Shown here in pieces: positions 1 through 7,813 of a DNA stretch of 23,909 bases. Position 1 is the first letter of the stretch. Each line of letters starts with the position of its first letter. The translations under genes and the position numbers were made by a program. The stretch comes from an uncultured Prevotella sp. (GTDB taxonomy: Bacteria; Bacteroidota; Bacteroidia; Bacteroidales; Bacteroidaceae): NCBI GenBank assembly GCA_934183135.1, contig CAKPRX010000029.1:1-23909 (forward strand), in the 5' to 3' direction. The notes under the pieces were generated by a model. That model was not told the origin of the DNA. It saw nothing but the letters and a program-made list of their open reading frames with translations, and ran no database searches.

Positions 1-1161
1 ATGGAAGGCCCTACCCCCGTGTCGGCCCTCATCCACGCTGCCACCATGGTTGTGGCTGGTGTATATCAGGTGGCCAGCCTGTTCCCCATCTGGGTACAGT
101 ATGCCCCCAATGCCCTGCACTGGGTAGCTTACATCGCCGCGTTCACCGCGTTCTATGCTGCAGCCGTAGCCTGCTGTCAGCGCGACATCAAGAGAGGCCT
201 GGCCTTCTCTACCATCTCTCAGATAGCCTACATGCTGGTGGCCTTAGGCGTATGTACCGCCATGGACAACCACGAGGGTGGCCTGGGCTATATGGCCGGC
301 ATGTTCCACCTCTTCACACATGCCATGTTCAAGGCCCTGCTCTTCCTCTGCTCTGGTGCCATCATCGTTATCATCGGCAGTAACTTCAAGGAGTATATGG
401 GCGGTCTTCACAAGTACATGCCCATCACGAACATCTGCTTCCTGATAGGCTGTCTGGCCATCGCAGGTATTCCCCCGTTCGCCGGTTTCTTCTCTAAGGA
501 CGAGATCATCACCGCCTGCTCCCAGTTCTCACCCTTCATGGGCTACTTTATGACCCTGGTTGCCGGTATGACCGCCTTCTACATGTTCCGACTCTACTAC
601 GTGATATTCTGGGGGCAGAGCTACTACGAGCTTGACCCAGAGAACCGCCGCAAGCCACAGGAAGTACCCTTCGTCATGTGGGGCCCGCTGGTATTCTTGG
701 CCGCCATCTCGTGTGTGGCCGGCCTGATACCGTTCGGCCACTTCGTCTCGGCCACCGGCCATAACTACGACATACACATCAATGCCCAGGTGGCCACCAC
801 CAGCATTATAGTGGCCATCATCGGCATAGCCTTAGCCACCTATATGTATGCCCCCAAGAAGACCCCTCTGGCCGACACGCTGGCCAAGAAGCTGCCCCGC
901 CTGCACAAGGCGGCCCTCAACCGTTTCTATATAGACGATGCCTGGCAGTTCTTCACTCACCAGATTGTATTCGGCCTCTTCTCTAAGCCCATTGCATGGT
1001 TTGACCGCCACGTCATCGACGGCGCGATGAACTTCATGGCCTGGAGCACCCAGGAAGCCGGCGAGAGCATCCGCCCATGGCAGAGTGGCGACGTACGGCA
1101 GTACGCTGTGTGGTTTATCACGGGCAGCGTAGCTATATCATTAATCCTTCTTTGTCTTTAG
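1..1161 (+). CDS. nuoL: NADH-quinone oxidoreductase subunit L (C-terminal part)
   Basis: This is the C-terminal 386 residues of the largest proton-pumping membrane subunit of respiratory complex I. The ATG at position 1 is an internal methionine: it opens the highly conserved antiporter-like segment MEGPTPVSALIHAATMVVAG, which lies mid-protein in NuoL, so the true start is upstream of the window. Visible features are the lysine-bearing helix around HAMFKALLFLCSGA, several hydrophobic helices, the amphipathic stretch before the C-terminus and a final membrane helix. Full NuoL proteins are usually above 600 residues, so roughly 40% is missing. The gene ends 13 bp before nuoM, consistent with one transcript. 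The family is certain; only the 5' end is unavailable. Confidence 0.97.
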   Translation: MEGPTPVSALIHAATMVVAGVYQVASLFPIWVQYAPNALHWVAYIAAFTAFYAAAVACCQRDIKRGLAFSTISQIAYMLVALGVCTAMDNHEGGLGYMAGMFHLFTHAMFKALLFLCSGAIIVIIGSNFKEYMGGLHKYMPITNICFLIGCLAIAGIPPFAGFFSKDEIITACSQFSPFMGYFMTLVAGMTAFYMFRLYYVIFWGQSYYELDPENRRKPQEVPFVMWGPLVFLAAISCVAGLIPFGHFVSATGHNYDIHINAQVATTSIIVAIIGIALATYMYAPKKTPLADTLAKKLPRLHKAALNRFYIDDAWQFFTHQIVFGLFSKPIAWFDRHVIDGAMNFMAWSTQEAGESIRPWQSGDVRQYAVWFITGSVAISLILLCL

Positions 1162-1174
1162 AGCATAAACTATC

Positions 1175-2680
1175 ATGAGTATATTAACATTATTCGTAGT
1201 CATCCCCGTCCTGATGCTCATCGGGCTCTGGTTTTCCAAGAACCTGGCTCAGGTACGTGGCGTAATGGTAACCGGCGCCAGCGCCCTGCTGATCCTTGCC
1301 ATCTGGCTTACCGTTACATTTATCCAGATGCGCCATGCCGGCAACACCGAGCCCATGCTGTTTACCTACAGTGCGCCCTGGTTTGCGCCCCTTCACATAG
1401 CCTACAGCGTAGGTGTCGACGGCATATCGGTCGTGATGCTCCTGCTCTCGGCCATCATCGTGTTTACCGGAACCTTTGCCTCCTGGCAGGCCATCTCGCA
1501 GCACAAGGAGTACTTCCTGTGGTTCACCCTGCTCAGCACGGGTGTGTTCGGTTTCTTCATCTCTACCGACATGTTCACCATGTTCATGTTCTACGAGGTG
1601 GCCCTCATCCCCATGTACCTGCTTATCGGCGTATGGGGAACCGGAGCCAAGGAGTATGCAGCCATGAAGCTCACCCTGATGCTCATGGGCGGTTCGGCCC
1701 TGCTCATCATAGGCATCCTGGCCATATACTTCTTCAGCGGAGCCACCACGATGAACGTCAACGAGATAGCCGCCATGGCCAATATCCCCACGGCGGTTCA
1801 GAACATTTTCTTCCCGTTCCTCTTCATCGGGTTTGGCGTCCTGGGTGCCCTGTTCCCCTTCCACACATGGTCGCCCGACGGTCATGCGAGCGCCCCTACG
1901 GCCGTGTCTATGCTCCATGCCGGCGTGCTGATGAAGTTAGGCGGCTATGGCTGTTTCCGCATAGCCATGTACCTGATGCCCGAGGCCCTGGACACCTGGG
2001 CACCCGTATTCCTGATACTCACCACCATCTCGGTGGTCTACGGAGCCCTCTCGGCCTGTGTACAGACCGACCTGAAGTACATCAATGCCTATAGCTCAGT
2101 GTCGCACTGCGGCATGGTGCTCTTCGCCCTGTGCATGGTAACCCAGACCGCCATCACCGGCGCCGTCATCCAGATGCTGTCACACGGTCTGATGACCGCC
2201 CTCTTCTTTGCCGTCATCGGTATGATATACCACCGTGCCGGCACGCGCGACGTGCGTTACCTGGGCGGCCTGATGAAGGTGGTGCCCTTCCTGGCCGTAT
2301 CGTATGTAGTGGCCGGTCTGGCCAACTTAGGCCTGCCGGGCTTCTCCGGTTTCGTAGCCGAGATGAGCATCTTCGTCGGCTCGTTCGAGAATGCTGACAC
2401 CTTCCACCGCGCATGTACCATCATAGCCTGTACGTCTATCGTCATCACGGCCGTGTACATCCTGCGTGTCGTAGGCAAGATACTGTTCCAGAAGATACCT
2501 AACCCGGAGTTCCTCAAGCTCAAGGATGCCACCTGGGACGAGCGCATAGCCGTGGGCGGCCTCATCTTCTGCGTAGCCGGACTGGGTACAGCCCCCTTCT
2601 GGGCACAGGAGATTATCTACAATGCCGTGGGCCCCATCATCCAGCACATAGGAAACTTCACCACGATAGCCCAACTGTAA
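1175..2680 (+). CDS. nuoM: NADH-quinone oxidoreductase subunit M
   Basis: This 501-residue integral membrane subunit of complex I is one of three Mrp-antiporter-like proton channels. It has the full family length and about 14 hydrophobic helices. The signature regions are intact: GVDGISVVMLLLSAI near residue 90, the glutamate of FYEVALIPMYLLIGVWG (E141), and the channel lysine in HAGVLMKLGGYG (K254). The start ATG at 1175 directly follows nuoL, and nuoN begins 30 bp after the stop, so nuoL-M-N are co-transcribed. Nothing is truncated or substituted at the key sites I can see. The protein should sit in the inner membrane and couple quinone reduction to ion translocation. Confidence 0.97.
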   Translation: MSILTLFVVIPVLMLIGLWFSKNLAQVRGVMVTGASALLILAIWLTVTFIQMRHAGNTEPMLFTYSAPWFAPLHIAYSVGVDGISVVMLLLSAIIVFTGTFASWQAISQHKEYFLWFTLLSTGVFGFFISTDMFTMFMFYEVALIPMYLLIGVWGTGAKEYAAMKLTLMLMGGSALLIIGILAIYFFSGATTMNVNEIAAMANIPTAVQNIFFPFLFIGFGVLGALFPFHTWSPDGHASAPTAVSMLHAGVLMKLGGYGCFRIAMYLMPEALDTWAPVFLILTTISVVYGALSACVQTDLKYINAYSSVSHCGMVLFALCMVTQTAITGAVIQMLSHGLMTALFFAVIGMIYHRAGTRDVRYLGGLMKVVPFLAVSYVVAGLANLGLPGFSGFVAEMSIFVGSFENADTFHRACTIIACTSIVITAVYILRVVGKILFQKIPNPEFLKLKDATWDERIAVGGLIFCVAGLGTAPFWAQEIIYNAVGPIIQHIGNFTTIAQL

Positions 2681-2710
2681 TGTTTAACGATACAACGATA
2701 TTAGAGAAAA

Positions 2711-4198
2711 ATGAATATAGATTATAGTCAGTTTTTAAATATGATACCGGAGGTCAGCCTGATGGCTGTACTGGTCATCGTCTTCATTGCAGACTTCTGT
2801 ACGGCACCCCGCGTGGCAGTACCTGCCGTCGCTCCCGGCGCCGCGTTCAAGAACCCACGCACGTGGTTCAACCCGCTGGTATGCGTGCTCATGCTGGCTC
2901 ATCTGCTGCTTAACATAGCTCCCGTAGAGACAGCCACCGCCTTTGGCGGCATGTACATGACCACCCCGTCGGTAGGCATCATCAAGTCTATCCTGGCCTT
3001 TGGTACCCTGATAGTACTCATCCAGGCCCGCGAATGGCTCAGCCGCCCCGACACCTTCTTCAAGGAGGGCGAGTTCTACGTGCTTATCCTCTCTACCCTG
3101 CTCGGTATGAACATGATGGTAAGTGCCAACCACTTCCTGCTGTTCTTCTTAGGGCTCGAGATGGCCTCGGTACCCATGGCCTGCTTAGTGGCGCTCGACA
3201 AGTACCGCCACAACTCGGCCGAGGCAGGTGCCAAGTTTGTCCTCACCGCCACCTTCTCGAGCGGTGTGATGCTCTTCGGCATCAGCCTGCTCTATGCCGC
3301 CGTGGGCACCCTCTACTTTGACGACGTGGCCACCAAGATTTCGGCCACACCGCTTACCATCGTAGGCATGGTGTTCTTCTTCAGTGGCCTGGGCTTCAAG
3401 ATTTCGCTCGTGCCGTTCCACTTCTGGACAGCCGACACCTACCAGGGCGCCCCCACCACCGTTACGGGCTACCTGTCGGTCATCTCTAAGGGTGCCGCCG
3501 CCTTCACGCTGTGCGCCATCCTCATGAAGGTGTTCGCACCCATGGCCGAGTACTGGCAGTACATGCTCTACATCGTGATAGTACTCTCTATCACCGTGGC
3601 CAACCTCTTCGCCATCCACCAGAGCGACCTGAAGCGCTTCATGGCCTTCAGTTCTATCTCGCAGGCCGGCTACATCGTGCTGGCCATCGTGGGCAACCAG
3701 GCCACCAGCGTCTACGCGCTCAGCTTCTACGTGCTCATCTACGTGGTAGCCAACATGGCCGTGTTCACCATCATCTCGTCTATCGAGGAGCACAACCATG
3801 GCACCGTAGAGATGGAGAGCTACAACGGCCTGTACCAGAGTAATCCGCGCCTGGCGTTCCTGATGACGCTGGCGCTGTTCTCCCTGGGCGGCATCCCCCC
3901 GTTTGCAGGCATGTTCTCCAAGTTCTTCGTGTTCATGGCTGCCGTCAACGGTGCCGACATAGCCACCACCACCGGTGCGCTGGCTTACGTAGTAGTATTC
4001 ATCGCCCTTATCAACACGGTGATATCCCTGTACTACTACCTGCTCATCGTCAAGGCCATGTACATCAAGCCCAATGAGCACCCGCTGCCCACCTTCAAGA
4101 GCGCAGCCAGCACCAAGCTGGCCCTGGCAGTATGTACCGCCGGCGTGCTGCTCTTCGGTGTATGCTCGCTGGTTTACGAGTGGATAGCACTGGCATAA
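2711..4198 (+). CDS. nuoN: NADH-quinone oxidoreductase subunit N
   Basis: This 495-residue protein is the third antiporter-like subunit of complex I and the last gene of the nuo operon. It is hydrophobic throughout. The family core is visible: the glutamate helix [18 protein letters not shown] around residue 150, the motif [20 protein letters not shown] near residues 235-255, the following lysine in [10 protein letters not shown], and the discontinuous-helix region [21 protein letters not shown]. The first 20 codons are AT-richer than the rest, as is common at Bacteroidetes gene starts. A strong hairpin (4238-4272) follows the stop codon within 40 bp, which marks the operon end. Confidence 0.97.
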   Translation: MNIDYSQFLNMIPEVSLMAVLVIVFIADFCTAPRVAVPAVAPGAAFKNPRTWFNPLVCVLMLAHLLLNIAPVETATAFGGMYMTTPSVGIIKSILAFGTLIVLIQAREWLSRPDTFFKEGEFYVLILSTLLGMNMMVSANHFLLFFLGLEMASVPMACLVALDKYRHNSAEAGAKFVLTATFSSGVMLFGISLLYAAVGTLYFDDVATKISATPLTIVGMVFFFSGLGFKISLVPFHFWTADTYQGAPTTVTGYLSVISKGAAAFTLCAILMKVFAPMAEYWQYMLYIVIVLSITVANLFAIHQSDLKRFMAFSSISQAGYIVLAIVGNQATSVYALSFYVLIYVVANMAVFTIISSIEEHNHGTVEMESYNGLYQSNPRLAFLMTLALFSLGGIPPFAGMFSKFFVFMAAVNGADIATTTGALAYVVVFIALINTVISLYYYLLIVKAMYIKPNEHPLPTFKSAASTKLALAVCTAGVLLFGVCSLVYEWIALA

Positions 4199-4204
4199 AC
4201 CGAC

Positions 4205-4280
4205 GGGGCCACGGCCCCACACCGTATAACCCCTTACACAGAGGGCGCCACCGCAAGGATGGCGCCCTCTGTCCGTTTTG
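4205..4280 (+). terminator. Transcription terminator after nuoN
   Basis: Two hairpins follow the nuoN stop. The first is short: GGGGCC (4205-4210) pairs with GGCCCC (4213-4218). The second is strong: a perfect 13-bp stem of ACAGAGGGCGCCA (4238-4250) with TGGCGCCCTCTGT (4260-4272) and a 9-nt loop, followed by CCGTTTTGT. The T-run is short but the position fits the end of the nuo operon. Confidence 0.8.
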
Positions 4281-4586
4281 TCCCATGACGCGCGGGGATA
4301 AACAGCAAAAGGGCAAAAGGACCGGCCGCCCTACCCGCTTCGCCCGCGGCTCACGAGGCTCATGCCTCCTCCTGGTGACGACATAAGCTCTGCCGCAGTT
4401 ATAACCATGGCGCAAAATGACGAAAAACCTTTACACGCGACTGTATATTTATGCAAAACTTGAGGCGATAATGTATAAATATACAGCCGTAACAGCCGTT
4501 TTACGGGGCATAAATCCCGGAAAAATTCATCAAACCAGGACGACTTTCGGGGCCATCGGAGCCATTTTCGGGCACCATGAGGGCCG

Positions 4587-4594
4587 CAAAAGTA
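4587..4594 (-). promoter_or_regulatory. Candidate reverse-strand -7 box in repeat copy A
   Basis: On the minus strand this reads TACTTTTG followed by C, matching the Bacteroidetes -7 consensus TAnnTTTG. It lies inside the 36-bp block that is identical in both repeat copies. The -33 region is not consensus, so this is only a candidate start for a leftward transcript. Confidence 0.35.
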
Positions 4595-4693
4595 ACAACC
4601 TTTTACAAAATAGCGGCATTTAGCACCCTTTTCGGCCCTATTTTCGGCCCTTGCAAGAGCGGTTTTCAGCATCGCCGCGACGGTCATTTTTTC

Positions 4694-4733
4694 GCTCGCG
4701 ATGGTCATTACGATTCTAATGACCATCGCGAGC
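4694..4733. other. Perfect 17-bp hairpin in repeat copy A
   Basis: GCTCGCGATGGTCATTA (4694-4710) and its exact complement (4717-4733) are separated by the 6-nt loop CGATTC. A near copy of the left arm, CGCGACGGTCATT (4676-4688), lies just upstream and could pair with the same right arm. There is no T-run after it, so it is not a typical intrinsic terminator. Confidence 0.85.
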
Positions 4734-5126
4734 ACTTTAAAGGTCGTTTCCGGGCAGTCCGAAAATTGCCGTTTTCGCCACCGCCGCCCCCTCGGTGAGC
4801 GTACAGACAAAATACAGAAGGCCGAAACGCCATCGTCCGGCGGCCAAACGCCCCAAATGTATATTTATACATAATCAGAAAAATCTTTACGATACCATCA
4901 GGCGAATTATCAGCCCCTTGTTAACGTCCATCCATTGCGCTCTACACATTGGGGCCAAACCGAGACACCGCCACTGGCCACTGCCCCCCTGAGGAGAGAT
5001 ATCCAGGGAGCCACCTTGATACCCAGGGAGCCCTCCCCCCTTACTTGCCCATAGCCCCGTCAGTGGCAGCAAGCCTGCCCTTGGGGGCCACAGGCGATGC
5101 CGCACAAATAAAAACAAACAAATTAT

Positions 5127-5157
5127 TTTGTATTTCACTCGGTTTGCACTAACTTTG
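5127..5157 (+). promoter_or_regulatory. Promoter of the DUF4199-GT2 operon
   Basis: TTTG (5127-5130) and TAACTTTG (5150-5157) are separated by 19 bp and match the Bacteroidetes -33/-7 pair TTTG-N19-TAnnTTTG. The -7 box ends only 8 bp before the ATG at 5166, so the transcript should have almost no leader. The sequence 5136-5160 is nearly identical to the promoter units at 20603-20627 and 20667-20689. Confidence 0.75.
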
Positions 5158-5165
5158 CATCCTAT

Positions 5166-5705
5166 ATGACACTAAGAGACGCATTGATACAGCTCCGGGC
5201 CTTTGCCCGCATAGACGGCCTATACATGGCCCTGCTCTGGACCCTCAGCTTCGGCACCATCATCCTCTTTCCCGAGTCGATGTGGGGCACCATGCTGGCC
5301 ATAGCCACCCCCTTCCTGGCCGGCGCACGGCTCCGTGTATTCAGGGACTACGCCCTGGACGGCGTCATCTCGCTGCGGCGGGCCTACGCTTACCTGTGGT
5401 ACATGTTCTTCTACGCCAGCCTCATCTTTGCCGCCATGCAGCTGCTCTACTTCCTGTTTCTGGACCACGGCACCTTCATGGCCATGATTACCGGAGCCTG
5501 CAACACCGTCATCCAGGTGTACCGGGCGCAGCACCTGCCCACACAGGACCTTACCGAGGCGCTCCAGACCATCCGCCAGACCCCGGCGTCAGTCCTGCCC
5601 TTTACCTTCATGGGCCAGAACATCTTCATCGGCGCCATCATCAGCCTGCCCATAGCCGCGCTAATGAGGCGCACGGGCACGCCACGACCCAATGTCAACA
5701 AGTAA
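5166..5705 (+). CDS. DUF4199 domain-containing membrane protein
   Basis: This 179-residue protein fits the Bacteroidetes-specific DUF4199 family, whose function is not established. Four hydrophobic helices are visible: around residues 20-36, 40-57, 76-100 and 148-166. A polar loop containing FRDYALDGVISLRRAYAYLW precedes the third helix. The cytoplasmic tail is short and basic. The ATG at 5166 is the first possible start and lies right behind a consensus promoter. Genes of this family commonly sit immediately upstream of a GT2 glycosyltransferase, and that is the arrangement here: the next start codon lies 16 bp after this stop. This suggests a helper role in lipid-linked sugar transfer, which is inference. 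The family assignment rests on recall of sequence style and context. Confidence 0.8.
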   Translation: MTLRDALIQLRAFARIDGLYMALLWTLSFGTIILFPESMWGTMLAIATPFLAGARLRVFRDYALDGVISLRRAYAYLWYMFFYASLIFAAMQLLYFLFLDHGTFMAMITGACNTVIQVYRAQHLPTQDLTEALQTIRQTPASVLPFTFMGQNIFIGAIISLPIAALMRRTGTPRPNVNK

Positions 5706-5721
5706 ACTAAGATTAACGATT

Positions 5722-6684
5722 ATGGATATATCAGTAGTAATTCCACTGTACAACGAGGAAGAGTCGCTGCCCGAGCTCTTTGCCTGGATAAAGCGGGTAA
5801 TGGAGGCCAACGACTTCAGTTACGAGGTCATCTTCGTCAACGACGGCTCCACCGACCACTCCTGGCAGGTCATCCAGGACCTGAGCCGCCAGTCGGACCA
5901 CGTGCGGGGCATCAAGTTCCGCCGCAACTACGGCAAGAGTCCGGCCCTGTACTGCGGCTTCCGCGAAGTCCAGGGCGACGTGGTTATCACCATGGATGCC
6001 GACCTCCAGGACTCGCCCGACGAGATACCGGCACTCTACAAGATGATTACCCAGGACGGCTACGACCTGGTGTCGGGCTACAAGAAGAAGCGCTACGACC
6101 CCCTGTCCAAGACCATCCCCACCAAGCTCTTCAACGCTACCGCCCGCAAAATCAGCGGTGTGCACAACCTGCACGACTTCAACTGCGGACTCAAGGCTTA
6201 CCGTCGCGAGGTGGTCAAGAACATCGAGGTGTACGGCGAGATGCACCGCTACATACCCTACCTGGCCAAGAACGCCGGCTTTGACAAGATAGGCGAGAAG
6301 GTAGTACACCACCAGGCCCGCAAGTACGGCAAGTCCAAGTTTGGCCTTAACCGCTTCTTCAACGGCTACCTGGACCTGCTCACGCTGTGGTTTCTCTCCA
6401 ACTTCGGCAAGAAGCCCATGCACGTGTTCGGGTTCCTCGGCAGCCTGGTGTTCTTCGTCAGTTTCCTGGCCCTGCTGGCCCTGGGCGTAGACAAGCTCAT
6501 CGACCTGAGCCACGGCAACTACGGCCACCTGGTTACCGACTCAGCCTGGTTCTACATCTTCCTCACCGCCATGCTCATAGGTACCCAGCTGTTCTTAGCC
6601 GGCTTCATCGGCGACCTGGTGAGCCGCTCTAACCCCAACCGCAACGACTACCAGATAGAGGAGGAGATACGATGCGGAAAATAA
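5722..6684 (+). CDS. GT2 family glycosyltransferase (polyprenyl-phosphate sugar transferase type)
   Basis: This 320-residue enzyme has the layout of DPM1/GtrB-like glycosyltransferases, which move a sugar from a nucleotide sugar to a polyprenyl phosphate at the inner membrane. The N-terminal GT-A fold is clear: VVIPLYNEEESLPELF at residues 5-20, FVNDGSTD at 38-45, and the metal-binding DxD motif in MDADLQD (D92-A93-D94). Two C-terminal membrane helices follow at about residues 233-255 and 275-303. I chose the ATG at 5722 because it starts directly with MDISVVIPLYN; an in-frame ATG at 5692 would overlap the upstream gene and add a non-conserved leader. The gene overlaps the following lipoprotein gene by 13 bp. 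The sugar and the final acceptor cannot be told from sequence. Confidence 0.93.
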   Translation: MDISVVIPLYNEEESLPELFAWIKRVMEANDFSYEVIFVNDGSTDHSWQVIQDLSRQSDHVRGIKFRRNYGKSPALYCGFREVQGDVVITMDADLQDSPDEIPALYKMITQDGYDLVSGYKKKRYDPLSKTIPTKLFNATARKISGVHNLHDFNCGLKAYRREVVKNIEVYGEMHRYIPYLAKNAGFDKIGEKVVHHQARKYGKSKFGLNRFFNGYLDLLTLWFLSNFGKKPMHVFGFLGSLVFFVSFLALLALGVDKLIDLSHGNYGHLVTDSAWFYIFLTAMLIGTQLFLAGFIGDLVSRSNPNRNDYQIEEEIRCGK

Positions 6685-7151
6685 CCGTACTGCTGGCCCT
6701 GCTGGCAGTCATCGTGTCGTGTACCACCATCGACTGCCCACTCAACAACAGCGTCTACGCACGCTACCGCCTGGCCGGCGACGTCACCACCCTGGGCGAC
6801 ACGCTCACCATCTCTACCACCCGCACGGCCGGCAGCGACACCGTACTGCTCAACAAGGCGTTAGGGGTCGACAGTTTCAACCTGCCACTGAGCTATCAGC
6901 ACGCCCAGGACGTGTTCTACATAGACATACGCCCACAGGGAGCCGCGCGCACCCTGGACACGGTGACCGTGAGCAAGACCAACGAGCCCCACTTCGAGTC
7001 GGTCGACTGCCCCGCGAGCGTGTTTCACACCCTCACCGCTGTCAGCACCACCCACCACCGCATAGACTCGATAGCTATACAGAACCCACAAGTAACTTAC
7101 GATGCAGCTAAAGCCCATTTACTCATATATTTCAAGACTCGCCGCGATTAG
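6672..7151 (+). CDS. Probable DUF6452 family lipoprotein
   Basis: A 159-residue secreted protein. The N-terminus MRKITVLLALLAVIVSC has a basic start, a hydrophobic core and the lipobox IVSC, so C17 would be lipidated after signal peptidase II cleavage. The mature part begins TTIDCPLNNSVYARY, a pattern I associate with the Bacteroidetes family DUF6452; function unknown. It is rich in Thr, Asp and Ser and predicted to be a beta-type periplasmic or outer-membrane-attached domain. The start overlaps the GT2 gene by 13 bp and the end overlaps the next gene by 50 bp in another frame, so all three are in one transcript. DUF6452 and DUF6048 neighbours are a recurring pair by my recall. Confidence 0.78.
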   Translation: MRKITVLLALLAVIVSCTTIDCPLNNSVYARYRLAGDVTTLGDTLTISTTRTAGSDTVLLNKALGVDSFNLPLSYQHAQDVFYIDIRPQGAARTLDTVTVSKTNEPHFESVDCPASVFHTLTAVSTTHHRIDSIAIQNPQVTYDAAKAHLLIYFKTRRD

Positions 7152-7809
7152 CCTGCTGTCCCTGCTGCCCCTGACGGCCTCGGCCCAGGGCTCCAAGAGC
7201 CAGCAGTCCAGGCGGCCGGCACTCACCGAGGCCGACACCATACCCCTCTTCCGCGGCGTAGCCGTCTCGGCCGACCTGGTGGGCATGGCCCAGATGCTCT
7301 TAGGCGACTATGGCCAGTACGAGGCCGCAGCCCGCATCAACCTGCGCGACCGCTACTTTCCCGTAATCGAGATCGGCATCGGGCGGGCCGATGCCTCGGA
7401 CGTGGCCAGCCACCTGGCTTACAAGTCGTCGGCTCCCTACGCACGTATCGGCATAGACTTCAACGTGATGAAGAACAAGCACGACGTTAACCGCGTGTAC
7501 GTGGGCGGCCGCTACGCCTTCTCATCGTTCAAGTACGACCTCTCCAGCACCGGCATCTCCGACCCCGTATGGGGCGATGCCTCGGACATCAACACCACGG
7601 GCAACAAGGCCAGCTGTCACTGGCTCGAGCTGGTGGCAGGCATCGATGCCCGCCTGTGTGGGCCGCTGCGCCTGGGCTGGTCCTTCAGATATAAGCGCCG
7701 GCTGGCCAACTCGGATCCCGCCATAGGCAAGCCCTGGTACGTGCCGGGCTACGGGCGCGAGGGCGGAGCCCGCTTAGGCGCCACATTCAACGTCACCTTA
7801 GAACTGTAA
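7102..7809 (+). CDS. Probable DUF6048 family exported protein
   Basis: A 235-residue protein with a signal peptide (residues 1-29, cleavage after ASA of LLPLTASAQ) and no lipobox cysteine. The mature sequence has alternating short hydrophobic and polar segments, as in FRGVAVSADLVGMAQMLLGD and GATFNVTLEL at the very end; the terminal aromatic/hydrophobic beta strand suggests an outer-membrane beta-barrel-like fold. It matches my recollection of the Bacteroidetes family DUF6048, function unknown. The only ATG that keeps the signal peptide is at 7102, which makes a 50-bp out-of-frame overlap with the preceding lipoprotein gene. The stop is 4 bp before the apbE start. Confidence 0.78.
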   Translation: MQLKPIYSYISRLAAISLLSLLPLTASAQGSKSQQSRRPALTEADTIPLFRGVAVSADLVGMAQMLLGDYGQYEAAARINLRDRYFPVIEIGIGRADASDVASHLAYKSSAPYARIGIDFNVMKNKHDVNRVYVGGRYAFSSFKYDLSSTGISDPVWGDASDINTTGNKASCHWLELVAGIDARLCGPLRLGWSFRYKRRLANSDPAIGKPWYVPGYGREGGARLGATFNVTLEL

Positions 7810-7813
7810 GCCC

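Larger units (their letters stand above)
4382..4894. repeat. Intergenic repeat element, copy A
   Basis: About 513 bp of non-coding DNA that recurs at 17471-17983 with the same length and block order but with scattered substitutions. Conserved blocks in order are: a CTTTACAC edge; two AT-rich palindromic 14-mers (4442-4455, 4472-4485) whose outer arms form a 12-bp inverted repeat (4441-4452 with 4475-4486); AAACCAGGACGA; a 36-bp invariant block (4586-4621); a 17-bp perfect hairpin (4694-4733); the block GAAAATTGCCGTTTTCGCCA; GAGCGTACAGAC; a third palindrome TGTATATTTATACA (4858-4871); and AATCTTTACGATAC. No terminal inverted repeat, transposase or believable reading frame is present. Similarity outside these limits is weak on both sides. 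Its function is unknown; it could be a mobile non-autonomous element, an RNA gene or a protein-binding platform. Confidence 0.88.

Noticed and set aside
4350..4370. Small hairpin GAGGC-TCAT-GCCTC left of repeat copy A
   Set aside because: The five-base stem has no T-run and no counterpart near copy B; likely chance.
4466..4490. Resemblance of ATAATGTATA in the repeat to the core of the E. coli dif site
   Set aside because: Only the left half matches. The right half (AATATACAG) does not fit a XerD arm, and the presence of at least two copies argues against the single chromosomal dif site.
4331..4810. Open frame on the minus strand across repeat copy A, and a similar one on the plus strand across copy B (17635-18189)
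   Set aside because: The frames differ between the two copies, are not conserved as protein and cross the hairpin arms. The copies are conserved as DNA blocks, not as codons.
5003..5032. Direct repeat CCAGGGAGCC at 5003-5012 and 5023-5032 upstream of the DUF4199 gene
   Set aside because: It is only 10 bp, in C-rich low-complexity sequence, and has no counterpart after repeat copy B or at other promoters. Not enough for an operator call.
5692..5721. Earlier in-frame start for the glycosyltransferase
   Set aside because: It would overlap the DUF4199 gene and add ten non-conserved residues before the family's usual start (MDISVVIPLYN).
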